The position numbers and the translations under genes are program-made. Below are positions 13,306 through 28,169 of a stretch of 64,000 nt of DNA, one piece after another (positions within the stretch are counted from its first letter, which is position 1; each line of letters starts with the position of its first letter). This DNA is from Blasia pusilla. Its lineage: Eukaryota > Marchantiophyta > Marchantiopsida > Blasiales. Under the pieces are notes generated by a model. The model worked only from the letters and a program-made list of their open reading frames with translations. It searched no databases and had not been told where the DNA came from. Location of the stretch: assembly GCA_050084515.1 (NCBI GenBank), contig CM114274.1, positions 33,232,001-33,296,000 of the forward strand, written 5' to 3'.

Positions 13306-14200
13306 ATCATATGGTTTAGTAGTGAATCTAACTTTGGAAGAATTTACACTTGATTGGACCATAATTTCTTGCATATTATTGTTTGTAGCTAGATATGTGA
13401 ATGTATCCGTAATAATAATGCATGTGCAAAAATGTGTATCCACACAACACTTTCCATTTCACCCTTATAATTATTCAACTCTCCTCAAAGTTCTTCACAA
13501 GACATAATTACAAAGTAGTGTAGTTAAAATGACTTCCGGCGTATTCGTCTTAACAACACTATTGTACATTCCATGCTATAATCGGAACAATAATCATATG
13601 CCCAAAATAAAAATTAAAAAATCTTGTTTTCTTCTTGGTTCACTACTATGTGTCAAGTGGAGAAGTGTTTGCAGATCAACAAGGTATCCACCCTTGATAG
13701 TATAAATTTGAATAAAAACATGAATATTATTCAACATGAATTTAGTTTATCTTGTGTTACTCTTGTAACAAAACCTCCTACTATCATAAAACATGAAATA
13801 TTCATATCTACCTACTTACTTGCCTAAATTTGTGTTCATAATCCTAATACTCTCTCCTACTTTTCTATCAAATAATCATTTCTTGGTATGGGTTCTTCTT
13901 AAACATTAGGCTCCTGCTTTAGATTCCTTACCTAAAATAATGTTGTCTACAATGTTAATTAAAAAAGAATTGCCCTTTGTTTGAAAAAAAATGCTTCAAC
14001 CCATGTGCCATGAATTATTGTGTTTATGAATAAAAAAAAGTCAACTTCTCTTCATAGTATAGATAGATCTATAGAAACAAAATATTGTCCATTTAAAAAA
14101 TTATAACATAGATTTAAAACAAACCTTATCAGGCTTTTATCCATGTTTAGAATGAGGAAATTGTCGAAATATCATTGACATATCCTCTAAGAGTAACTCT
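13304..14200. other. Non-genic AT-rich stretch
   Basis: Short AT-rich frames only; nothing recognisable on either strand. Confidence 0.5.
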
Positions 14201-14220
14201 CTACCGTCATAAGAAACGTG

Positions 14221-15100
14221 CTACCGGGGATAGGGCGGTGAGCATGTGTCAAGTTGGTAAAGGATGTGACAACTGATCGTGCAAGTTTCTTCTGACGGTA
14301 ACGAATTATTCTTTGCATATACTCCTAGCCCCCTCCCACATCCCATGGCTAACTTCACATTCTTATGTGGATCGTTGTGGGAGGAGATCAGTGACGTCAT
14401 CCACTGGCGAGCAAGCATGGGTAAATAGATTGCGAAACTATAATCGGGGAGAGAGCAAATAAGCGGCAGAGCAAGCCAGGAATCGCGAAAGAGTAATGGC
14501 AAGCGGGCGAAGGAGGAATGTTGTCGCGAGAATGCATTTCCTGAAGCGGTTCCCTGATCCGTAGATATGTAGGAGGAATAAATGCAAGAGTTGGACGTCG
14601 ACAAGGCAGAGAAGAGAAGAGAGGCGGCCAAAGACGCGACACTCTCCCATTCTGAGCTTCACGCGAAATCGTCCAGTGGAAGGAAAAGGAAAGGACGAGA
14701 CCAAATCGGTGTAGTATCACCGCAAGATGCTTCGCGAGTTGCCGAAGTCGCCGAGGCGTGCGTAGTGCTACAACTAGGAAGAAAGAAGAGCAACATCCGA
14801 CACAAATTATGGATTGGCGGCGGGACATCTTTTCTACGACTTTTACAAACAGAAGATTATGGCCGTCTGCTACGTCTGTCGGGAAATTCCCGCGCCATTG
14901 CAACACAAGGACGATGGTCGAAAAGGTTGGAAACTGGAACTGTACATCTTCTTTTGGCGACGTATCACCACTGATATTAACACAGGACATCCGAACCTAC
15001 GGTGGGGATGTAAAAAATACAATCTTCGCGTCTTGCGGAGGAATCTACCTTCCGGATGGAAATGAAGTGTAGGAATGAACCTTCGGATAGACGGAGGAAC
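14221..15100. other. GC-rich island with overlapping unassigned frames on both strands
   Basis: The composition is clearly GC-richer than the flanks. A minus frame of 197 codons (14990-14397) overlaps a plus frame of 130 codons (14582-14974), and other shorter frames overlap both. I recognise no domain, and neither frame has a convincing composition, start context or splice structure. It could be a first exon with promoter of an unplaced gene, a decayed gene or chance open frames. No function can be assigned. Confidence 0.3.
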
Positions 15101-16399
15101 AGAGAAAGTAATAAGCGAAATTTTGGTCTCAGAACTGTTCCAAGAAGCCAACCCAGAAATTCCTTGCCATCGTTCACAGATTATATGTTTCGATAATCAG
15201 TGCAGTAATTTCGGACTTGTGCTAAATATTATCACAAAGCTGATGCTCAACATGGTGTAAATGCGCTATAAAATACCAGATAATCAAACATTGTGATGTT
15301 TCTACGAACTTCAAGTGGAGACATGAACCTCCATTCCGCGGGCGCCAGGAACCGGCGTTCTTTCTCGTGTCAGAGGATGAAATTTCTAACTTTTCGATCC
15401 GACCAGAAAAGTCCCGGGAGAAACTCGAGCCAAGTAAAACCGGTGAGCTCGGAGAATCTCTGCAACCGCTGCACGATTGCTCATTTATTCAATTGAGGTA
15501 GTCCACGCCTACTTTTCTGTAGAAGAGTGTCGGTTTGCGAATACGCACCAATGACCTCCCGCGCGAGATACATCCTCAGGTTCGGGGCTAGCGAGGGGAT
15601 GCCCTAGGGTGTTATCTTCCCATTCCCCAGTGTCCCCACATGTCGAAAGAAGCGACATTTCCCCAAGCTGACCTTAATAGGCAGACGAGATTGGTAACTA
15701 ATTGCGTACACCTGAGATCCTTGTAATTTACCCTCCAATCTGTTAGAAATTCCTTTCCGACTTCCTCCAGTCTTTTCCGAGATTATACCCCTCGCACGAG
15801 TGACGCCCGGGAAATTGCTCCTGGAGCTCGGTAAAACCGTTAACCCGTACACGGAGCTCCTCGAAAAAATTGCCTGTCGCCAGGTTTCCCACCTTAGGAT
15901 ATAAGGATATGAAACCCGACGGACCCCTTGCCGCGATTATAATGCGAGTAAGATCAAAATTTTCCAACATGCACGAAGTTTAATACTGAACTCCGTGGAC
16001 CTTGCTACCATAAATGGACATCGTGCACATTTCACGGGCACATTGTGTGGGAGATGCATTTTGAATCATGGAGGCGTGTTGCGTGTTTGGTGGGCCACTT
16101 CTGAGGCGCTAGCAAACTAACCACTCCCGTAATAGGCACGGTTGTGTATTGAATTGATACAAGCTGGGTGAATACGGATTCGTATCTCCTGAGAAAAATT
16201 GACAACTCAATGTCGGGATATGAGATCTGGTGCTCTGTCCCATCACGTGCCAATGATTTGGACATTGGAAGTACTCAGGTTGATGTGACCCTCTTAAGGC
16301 TGGCCAGCATTCCTTGGTGAGCAGGAGCCCGTCCCAGTGCACGATCAGAATGGTTTAGAGTCTTCAAAAGCCTCTACGCCATCCTCCCAGATCTGATTC
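15101..16399. other. 3' flank of PRMT10, non-genic
   Basis: The part next to 16400 should include the PRMT10 3' UTR. No other coherent coding sequence is visible. Confidence 0.45.
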
Positions 16400-20308
<3,909 letters not shown>

Positions 20309-21300
20309 TGCACGGCACACCGAAATCGCACGTCGCACACTTGGAGAAAACTCGACGCGAAGATTGAATGACTTTCGAGCACTAAAAGATCAACAACAAC
20401 ACATCCAATCGACCTTTCATTCAGAAACTATGTCCCCTTCATGGCCAAGTGTGTCAACCGAAGCTAAAACGCAGGACCTCCGCTAGGGCAGATTGAGCAA
20501 AATTCGACATGCAACAAGTGTATACTCCACGATAAAATTGATGAAAACTCAAAAGCACGACACGTCAATCCCTACCAAGTCGACAATTGTCCTACGAATG
20601 CACGCCCAAAACGAAGATAGCAATGCAAAATCGGGAGTCGCGGGAAAGAATTCAACACTTGCAGCATTTCGAAAATAATGACCGGTCAGACGCTGATGGC
20701 CTGGCAGAGATTAAACATTTTCCACTGTCGACCAAACGCTCGGACCCAGATGAGTTAGGAATATGTCACGCACCTCAAATTACGGCAAGCGCGGCCGAGG
20801 AGGAAGATCAGTTTTCAGCTTCCGCCTTTCCAGACAACGAACTGTTTCTGCAGCCGTCTCAACCCGGTCGACAGACAAACAGCGCGTCTGAGGCAATCGT
20901 CGAATCTAATGGCACAGAAACGTCCGTGATTCGCACTACGGCAGGCAACCTAGGCCAACTTTGGAGTCCGTTTCCTGCGGAGTCCGCACTCCCTGCAAGA
21001 GACTGCAGACAGCAGATCGCAGCGCGGCAAAGCGATTGCGGAGGACCAGCGAGACGACGCACCGCTCGATCGTCGCGTCCAAAGCGATCGCGGAGGACCA
21101 GCGAGGCGACGCACCGCTCGATCGTCGCGTCCAAAGGAACGTTGCTCTCCTACTGCTCACGATGCCGGATCGACCCTAGGGCATGTCTCCCTAGCCTATG
21201 TAAAATTCGAACCCTAAAACCTTTTGCCCACGCGGATTTATTTATTTTTCTTCTATACAATAATTGTCGACCACATATGCACAATTGTAAGACAAAATAG
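20309..21300. other. GC-rich region upstream of PRMT10
   Basis: This probably holds the promoter and 5' UTR of PRMT10. A plus-strand open frame of about 230 codons spans 20587-21300 but has no ATG at its nominal start. It also runs through a 52-bp tandem repeat that would shift the peptide between copies, so I do not call it a gene. Confidence 0.45.
21032..21135. repeat. 52-bp tandem duplication, two units
   Basis: Units 21032-21083 and 21084-21135 begin gcgattgcgg and gcgatcgcgg and differ at two positions. The period is not a multiple of three, which argues against coding use. Confidence 0.92.
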
Positions 21301-21990
21301 GACGAATTGAACGAATAGGGATTTGAATCGGCTATATATTAATCAATTAATAATTAATTTAATATTATAATGGGCGATTATAAATATAATAAATAACCAA
21401 AATTTTAGAATCTTTACCTCAATTCATATTTGATGGAAAAGTATTTTAAATTTAATGAAGGAGTAAATTTTTATAAAATTTTAGGGAAAGATAAAATTAC
21501 TTAGTGTTTTGGGATATCATTGAAATTTGAATGGAAGATTGTAATTACATAGGACAATGAAATGTTATTACTCTTTTAAGGCTTTAGAAAATAGAAATCA
21601 AATGAGGCGAAGGAATGCGGAACCTTGTCATGTTATTTAAAATTTGAAATCAATAACATGATAATTTTTAAAAATAATCATATAAATTCACATGTGATAT
21701 TTTGGGAAAAGAAAATGAATTTGGATGGAAAAGAAATATGATTTCATTCATTAAAATTAGTTCAGATTTTGGTTAGTGAATGTCATTTTGGTGGGAAGAC
21801 TTGAAGGGGAAGAATAGTTTTTGTTTGAGCTTTTACAGAGGATTGAAATTCTTCAAGGGAGATGGGTGTTATTTAAAGGTGAAACTTTCTTACTCTTTTA
21901 AGATTTAAAAAAGTGGAAATGATACTTCAATTTTGAAATTAAATCAAATTTAAAATTTAAAAATAATTTTAAAAAACTATTATTGACACA
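21301..21990. repeat. AT-rich dispersed repeat (copy near 29390-29720)
   Basis: Phrases such as 'attcacatgtgatatttt', 'gaaaatgaatttggatgg' and 'tttggtgggaagactt' reappear in the same order at about 29430-29560. No reading frame of note. It lies immediately before the LTR-like start of gypsy copy A and may belong to the element or to older repeat DNA. Confidence 0.5.
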
Positions 21991-22017
21991 TGGTTTTAAG
22001 GCCCTATTGACATGTGG

Positions 22018-22350
22018 TAATTTTGAGTATATGATTGACTTTCTGTTTTTGGTAAGTGACCCTTGACCTCCTACATGAGGTCAAGAGCCAAGGAGGTGAC
22101 TTGGGAGCATAGGTTACCATGGAGAGAGCTTGGGAGAGGGGAGGGGTATACCTCAAGGAGAGAGAGCTTGGGAGCTCATTCTCTCTTTGTTGAAACTCTT
22201 GGCATAAGGCGGCGGAACTATGGTCTTGCTTGTCTTGTGTGTGTAACCCAAGCCTCTCATTAGAAGAGTGGGTTTGGTTTGACATTGAGAGAGACATGTG
22301 AGAGTGCACACATATGAGAACTATGGTGTTGTGAGAGAGATTGCATCTTA
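22018..22350 (+). repeat. 5' LTR part of copy A
   Basis: Collinear with the minus strand of 34980-34640 at the end of copy B. Shared ordered phrases include 'gttgactttct' (A: gattgactttct), 'ggtcaagagccaaggaggtg', 'gagagcttg', 'aaggcggcgga' and 'cccaag(c/t)ctctcatta'. Being 5' of the coding domains in A and 3' of them in B is what an LTR would show. Exact ends are not determined. Confidence 0.7.
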
Positions 22351-22354
22351 TTTT

Positions 22355-23130
22355 ACAAAGAGAGAATGAGTGAGTGAGAGAGCTTCATGGGGGAGCTCGC
22401 TGGTTTTGAAGGTTGGGGATCGTATTCCCCGTTCAGCGGTTCATGGGAGTGCTCACCGGAGCAAGAGCCGCTTACTTGTGATATTTCCTTTGCTGATTTT
22501 TCGTGTGAAAGAGTGGCGCGCGGAAGCGCTGCCCAATTTTTGATAGGGATTGAGTATTGGGGCGTGTTGCCCCATGCCTGTGCTCTCGAGAGCACCATGT
22601 AACTTGCTGATTTGTGTTCTCACAGGTTTTACATTTTTGTTGGGAGAAATCAACGCAGAAGCGCTAACAAATTACGTGTAGGAGAAAGAGACGTTGGGCT
22701 TTATGACAGTCCCTGTCAATTTTTACTCGAATGTCTGATTCCAAATATGTTTTGACATTGTCGTAGATCGTGAAGCTGTACACGCTGTGCAACAAACGGT
22801 GCGCAATTTGGAGTTGTGAGCAAAAATTTATGGTCAATCTTGCAAAATTGCGATTGCTAGGGGATTTTTAGGGTTAAATTGTTCAAACCCTAAACCAGCC
22901 GTCACCGTCATGGTCAAACGTCACCGTCAATGGTCAACCGTCACCATTACAGTCCATCGTCCACATCGAGCTTTGGGGCTTGATTGAGGAGCTTCGACGC
23001 TTAGCCATTGAGCATGTGTAGACCGCGTGGAGTGAGACATTTGCACTACAGAGTGAGGGGTCAAAGGAACCCAAGGTAGGCAAGAGTGATGTTGTGACCC
23101 CTTTGGACACCACCCCGATTGTGTGGTGCA
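22355..23130 (+). other. Leader region of copy A
   Basis: Non-coding lead sequence. It includes a short tandem motif around 22900-22950 (three versions of cgtcaccgtcaatggtcaa). Phrases from 22450-22680, such as 'gagtggcgcgcggaagcgctg', 'tttttgttgggagaaatcaacg' and 'agaagcgc', recur on the minus strand on both sides of the nested chromovirus in copy D (57900-57650 and 52683-52560), so this leader belongs to the family. Confidence 0.6.
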
Positions 23131-23135
23131 TCCTA

Positions 23136-24122
23136 GAGAAGGATATTTGGGTGTTGGATCTCTTTGGAGGAATCAGCACTAGGTTAGCTTCTATTTTGCA
23201 CGCTGGATTGCGCGTGCAGTAGTACCTGTACTTGGAGATTGATGATGTTGCGAGGCGCGCTTCACTTCATCATGTGGCGCTGTTACGCCTCCATTTTCCC
23301 GACTTGTTGTATGCGTCCGCCATTCAAGGTTACCAGAGTTCCCTACCGAGGGACATTTCATTGTTGGGGGCGGAGGACTTGGAGCGGGTAGGGACCATAG
23401 ACTTGGTCATTGCTAGTTGGTCGTGTCAAGGCCAATCGAGTGTTGAATGAGGTAGCGGGTTAGTTGACACTCGGTCTAGGTTGTTTTGGGAGATGATGCG
23501 GATCTTGCAACATTTACATAAGCATCAGTCTCGTTCTCCAACATACATTTTGGAGAATGTACAAATTTTGGGCGATTTGAGGTCCCGTTTGATGACGAGT
23601 CGGACCGATCCATGCACATCAGGTGCGCGCATGGATCGGCCCGACAGTGTTGTTAGATGCGACGAGTGTGGGTTCACGAGCACATCGCCCGCATCTTTGG
23701 TAGACCAACTTGGTACCACATGACGTATTACGGAGGGCTTATGCGAGAGTGGAACATCCCTCCGATTTGTTGGTGGATTCTATATTGGATCTGTGTTGTC
23801 GATCATAGGCAGTGAGGCACGATGATCGACCGCCATTGATTGTGATCAATAGGATTGGCATGCCACGAGCCGCCTTTCCCACAGTGGTGAGTTTTCCCAC
23901 TTCCTATGCATTCAAGGAGGCCGGACTCGGCTTGGTTTAGGATGACCATGTATAGAGGTTGGTGGAGCCCAACGCCGATGAGCGAGACCAAGCGATGGGA
24001 TTCCCCACAAGAGTGACAGCATTACCGTCACTATCAGAGGCATCCGACATCATGTCTTGGGTCAGGCGATGGACCTGAACTGCTTGACATGGATTTTCAG
24101 CTTAGGAGTAGCTGAGCAGCGT
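23136..24122 (+). pseudogene. C5-cytosine DNA methyltransferase domain inside copy A
   Basis: Motifs of DNA cytosine-5 methyltransferases appear in the correct order. Motif I is VLDLFGGIST (23151) and motif II reads YLEIDD near 23232. Motif IV is ASWSCQGQSS with the catalytic Cys codon at 23424-23426, where the usual Pro-Cys is Ser-Cys. Motif VI is YILENV (ENV at 23553-23561). Motif VIII is GSRAHRPHLW after 23671, motif IX is RAAFPTVVSFPTSYAF, and motif X is LGQAMDLNCLTWI near 24055. The span is about 330 codons, the size of a bare catalytic domain such as M.HhaI. The gap between motifs VIII and IX is short, so the target recognition region is small. In-frame stops (such as 23219-23221 and 23448-23450) and frame changes near 23600-23646 and 24050 make it non-functional. 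A free-standing host enzyme is unlikely because RT and integrase follow on the same strand and copy B repeats the arrangement. Confidence 0.88.
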
Positions 24123-24433
24123 CGTTTGAGGATGCGAAAGATCATAGTTGTGGCGTTGGTGAGCCCCATGCCTACCGAGACGGTTGAGGCAATAGCTAGG
24201 GGCGAGACCCGAGGAGATCGACATACCAGGGATGATCGGGAGAGACACCATTCGACTTCTTGGATGTTTTGCAGGTACGCCATGAGATGATAGCCACAAC
24301 ATTGAGGGTGGTTCCCGGTACTGCACGTGGAGATGAGAGTTCTATTGTCCGAGATGGGGTTGCACCATAGCAACCATCGACATCCGCGCCGGAGAGTTCT
24401 ATGGTAGTAACGATGGAGACTTGAGAACCAAAT

Positions 24434-25840
24434 ATGGGCCCTAAGTTGACAGAAGGAGAGCGGCGTCGGATACATCACTTCCTTAGGAGTTATAGGAGCT
24501 CTTTTGCATTTAGTATGCATGATTTGGGTACGCTAAAGGGTCCAGGGATCCACATTGAGTTGTCGAGTGACATGCCGATCTTCCGAAGACCCTATAGGTA
24601 TAGTGACATGGAGAGGGCTCTGATTCACAATAGGAGCCAGGACTTGGTTGGAGGAGGACTAGAGGAGATGTCGCATGGAGAGTATGCATCTGCCACTATC
24701 ATGCCCGCCAAAAAGGATGTGTATGGCAACTAGAAGGATAGGCGAATGTGTGGAGATTACCGACCTATCAATCGGCAGACAAAGTACGATAGGTATGTCA
24801 TGCCCACCCCTGAGGAGATCTTTTATGCGATTGGGCATGCAAAGGTCTTTAGTTTATTGGATTTGTGAGCCGGATACCATCAGCTACCTATCATATTGGA
24901 GGACAGGAAAAAGTCGACATTTTGGGGCATCGATCCTCATGGGGAAGGATTGTTTGTACTAGTGGCGGTTCTTACCATTCGGGTTAAAGAATGCCCCGGC
25001 TCACTTTCAGAGGGTCATGGATAGGATCTTGGGAGGTATGGATTTTGCTAGGTGACATCGTAGTCTTTAGCGCCACGGTTGAGGAGCATGAACGACATCT
25101 AGAAGAGGTGTTCCGACGATTGTAATTACATGGGCTGAAGCTACATCCAGGCAAGTGCAAGTTCTTCAAGACCAGATTGAGATCTTGGGTCATACGATAT
25201 ACCATGGGGGCCTTGGTGTGCAACAGATGAAGGTAGAGGCTATTTCACACATTCTACGCCCTACAAATGTGAGTCTATTTTGTGCATTCATGGGATTGGC
25301 GAACTTCTATCGAAGGTACATCAAGGGTTTTAGTTTGATTGTGAAGCCGCTCACCTTGATGACCAAGATGGATCAGGAGTGGCACTGGGGGATGAGCAAG
25401 AGAGAGCATTTCATATGCTCAAGGACAGATTGACGTCCGCGCCCATATTGAGGAGACCGATCAAGGGTCGTCCTTTCCAGTTGCATACCAATTGGATCAT
25501 GTTGGGGCTTGGAGCCGTGCTCACCCAGCATGACGATGATGATACAGAGTTCATGGTGGCTTATGCTAGTCGCTCGAACAACGCTGCAGAGGCAAAGTAT
25601 AGCTCGTATGAGGGTGAGTGCTTGGCTACAGTGTGGTCTGTCGCACATTTCAGATGTTATCTATTTGAGCAATATCTTTATCATCATTATTGATCATCAG
25701 CCACTAAACTGATTGATGGAGTCCGACAAGCTTACATGGAAGCTTGCGAGGTGGGATCTTTTGTTGTAGGAGTTTGACTTCCCAGTGGTGCATAGACCTG
25801 AGACGCTCAACCAGGATGCAAATTTTTTGAGCTGTAACCC
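24434..25840 (+). pseudogene. Gypsy reverse transcriptase and RNase H of copy A
   Basis: The RT begins near 24434 with the usual pre-palm stretch (HIELSSDMPIFRRPYRYS). CGDYRPINRQTKYDRYVMPTP follows, then FSLLDL with an in-frame stop, AGYHQLPI and DRKKSTFWGIDPHG. The region of the catalytic YxDD motif near 25050 has lost about ten bases: 'gctagg' joins directly to 'tgacatcgtagtcttt'. The connection domain (ILGHTIYHGGLGV, FMGLANFYRRYIKGFS) and RNase H (LGAVLTQHDDDDTEF, VAYASRSNNAAEAKYSSYEG, IDHQPLN) follow. Several stops and frame changes are present, so the domain is dead. The family is Ty3/gypsy by sequence and by the integrase downstream. Confidence 0.88.
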
Positions 25841-26100
25841 ATGCCTGAGTCAGCGAGATGTGACTGGAGCTTGTTGGCATGGAAAGAGTGATGAGGAGTT
25901 GGTGCCAGGATGGCATGCGTCAGCCTATTTGGGCTTGTTGGCTATGGAGAGCCAGATTGCGGAGACTTCGATGGCGAGGTCTTATGGAGAGTCCTTAGAT
26001 CTAGAGGCCAGTGAGGAGACGACTGGTAGTCGAGACATTCACAACGATGGAGTAGTCTTGGAGTACCTGCGTACTGGCAGCGTCGCGAGCATAGTGGGTT

Positions 26101-27300
26101 CTAGAGAGCAGGATCGGATCCTACAACGAGCCAGACGGTTTCGGTGGGAGGGCACACATGTGTTGCGAGTGTGGGACGATGGTAGAGTGCGTGTAGTGTC
26201 TCATCCTTCGTAGAGAGCACGTTTAGTGCGTCATGCCCACAAGGAGTTGGGTCATTTTGGAATGAAGCCGGCGTACAACTTGCTCCAGATTCAGTATTGG
26301 TGGCGAGGCATGGAGACTGACGTTCAGCAGTTTGTAGCCAGATGCATGGTGTGTGATCGAGTCCGAGCATCGTTCAATGCTCAAACTCCACAGTTGCATC
26401 CACTTCCGATCATGGGGTTAGGTTATAGATGGAGTTTGGATTTTGTAGGACCTTTGCCGTTTGACGGAGCGCCATAGTCGTTATGTGGTGGTGATGGTCG
26501 AGCATTTCTCGAAGTGGATAGAGTTGGTTGCATTGCCTGACAAAGCGAGTGAGGAAGTTGCGTATGCCTTCTTAGATCGAGTGTTGAGTCATTACGGCGC
26601 ACGGGTTGAGGTGTTGACAGACCACGGTACAGAGTTCCACGGGGAGTTTTAGGCCTTGTATGATCAAGCACTGATCGACCACCGTACTACTACGCCAGAT
26701 CATCCTGAGGCGGATGGACTAGCGGAGCGGTTGTGCAGACAGTGAAGAGAGGACTACGCAAGTATGGCTTGCAGAGAGGTCACCTAGGAGATTGGAACCT
26801 TCAGTTGCCGTGGTTGGCGATGGAATACAGATTCAGAAGGTAAGCATCCTTAGCGCCTTTCTCACCGTATTTGTTGCTTTATGGCCGAGAGCCATATTTA
26901 CCAACAGCCATTCGTTGAGATACTCGTGAGGTGTTGAACCTTGATGACCCTGATGTATGGATGTGAGCATGTTCTCAAAGGGTTGAGTTGTTTCGGAGAG
27001 TGATGCCCATGGCATTTGAGAACTTGGCGATTGCGCAACATCGGGATACTTTGAGGTATGCGACTATTCGGGGAGGTGGTTATCGACCTACTATCCAAAG
27101 GTTTCATCAGGGAGACTACGTCTACTTGCAGCAAACGGCACCCACGACGTTGGATGTGATTGCAGGGCACACCATCTTGAGAGTGCGTGAGGTTTTGCCA
27201 TCCGGTGTTCTCTTATTGGAGGGACGCGATGATATGGTTTCGAAGGACCATGTGTGTAACTATGCGTCATGTCGTCTTCTGAACATTAACAATACAATTG
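26101..27300 (+). pseudogene. Gypsy integrase of copy A
   Basis: An HHCC zinc-binding segment is visible (HAHKELGHFG ... FVARCMVCDR). The catalytic core has RWSLDFVGPLP for the first Asp and EVLTDHGTEFHGEF for the second. The third acidic position lies in DHPEADGLAERL, followed by a frameshift. The C-terminal part aligns with copies B and C (LPTAIR, VLNLDDPDVWM, VMPMAFENLAIAQH, GDYVYLQQ). Stops interrupt it at 26211, 26477, 26652 and later. This is the enzyme that would have inserted the element; here it is broken. Confidence 0.85.
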
Positions 27301-27335
27301 ATCCGAGCTTAGCAATAGTTCCTACAGACTTGCGG

Positions 27336-27475
27336 TGTATGTTTTGTGGTTTCGCCCATGGTGCAGCCACTATGCTAGTCTGTGATGGGTGTTCGAGAGG
27401 ATGGCATATGGCATGTTTGACACCACCTCCCACTAGGGCTCTTTAGGGACAATGGATGTGTCCCAGATGTACATA
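27336..27475 (+). pseudogene. PHD finger at the C-terminal end of copy A pol
   Basis: Cysteine and histidine spacing fits a PHD zinc finger: CMFC, nine residues, CDGC, four residues, H, two residues, C, then after a linker WMCPRC. The pattern is C4-H-C3 with the conserved Trp before the last Cys pair. It is in the same frame as the integrase C-terminus and is followed at once by a stop (27473-27475). A TAG at 27444-27446 interrupts the linker. PHD fingers bind histone H3 tails, so this would be a chromatin-targeting module in the position a chromodomain holds in chromoviruses. The function is inference from position and fold. Confidence 0.85.
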
Positions 27476-27780
27476 GAGTAGGCAGTTCTACATTTTGACT
27501 TGTATCTGTGACATGGATGACAAGAAGGTGACTGATGATGGGGCCATATGAGCATTCGAACTTCTTGCTCTTAGCGTCGGAGAGATGTATGTCATGGTAG
27601 GTAGGGATAGGTAGCTATCTGGAGTTAGAGGGACCTAACCACCATCTAGAGGGGCGATTTGGAGATATTTTGGTACTTCTTGTCTTGTTGTTTGGATGCC
27701 ATGAGTTAGCATGGAATGGTGCGTGTTTGTGTGTATGTTCGGAGACAACAATGTGTATGCGCACATCGTTGACATCCCAG
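27476..27780 (+). repeat. 3' untranslated and LTR-proximal sequence of copy A
   Basis: Collinear with the minus strand of about 35470-35170 in copy B. Shared phrases include 'gatggggccatatgagcat', 'tagctatctggagtta', 'gggacctaaccacca', 'gagatattttggtacttct' and 'gccatgagttagcatgg'. The similarity stops near 27780, so the 3' LTR is truncated. Confidence 0.6.
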
Positions 27781-28169
27781 AAGTTTGTGCAGAACTACAT
27801 ATTTTCTGCAAAGACACTAGAGTGATCCAACGAATCCCTAAAATAACGTGCACCAACAAAACTAAGATTTCCCGTCACTTGCCAACAATGCATGGATTCG
27901 TATTGAAGTCTCGTTGTGGCCGCCGTTACTTATTACTTATTTGCAGGTTTCAGAGGTTTTGTGTCTATTATTATAAAGGTTCGTATTGATTACCTTTGTA
28001 TTGTAGCATCCTTTGTGTGTCGTATTATGTAAATTCAGCCAAAATGGCATTAATGTCATTATGTTAACCTAATAATCAGCATTACCTCGGATTAGTTTGT
28101 TCTTAGATTACTAAAATATATTCAACTTTATATGGTTTACTTTCCAAGCTATATTTTCCCATGCTATAT

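Larger units (their letters stand above)
22018..27780 (+). mobile_element. Degenerate Ty3/gypsy retrotransposon (copy A) carrying a C5-DNA methyltransferase and a PHD finger
   Basis: Order on the plus strand: LTR-homologous region (22018-22350), leader (to about 23100), C5-methyltransferase (about 23136-24122), reverse transcriptase and RNase H (24434-25840), integrase with zinc finger and DDE core (26101-27000), PHD finger (27336-27475), then sequence shared with the 3' region of copy B to about 27780. The LTR assignment rests on similarity to copy B (34640-34980, minus). Gag and protease are not visible between the leader and the methyltransferase, although related copy D has a gag. Stops and frameshifts in every domain show it is dead. 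Integrase after RT/RNase H places it in Ty3/gypsy. The exact outer boundaries and target duplication were not found, and the 3' LTR looks truncated. Confidence 0.88.

Noticed and set aside
20309-20338. A longer PRMT10 start at 20338
   Set aside because: The codon there is GTG; the first ATG in frame is 20308 and gives a length close to the Arabidopsis protein.
20587-21300. A 237-codon frame as a gene upstream of PRMT10
   Set aside because: No ATG at the nominal start, it crosses a 52-bp tandem repeat out of phase with codons, and no domain is recognisable.
23136-24122. Calling the methyltransferase a host gene
   Set aside because: No introns or ATG-led complete frame, RT and integrase follow directly, and copy B repeats the same order on the other strand.
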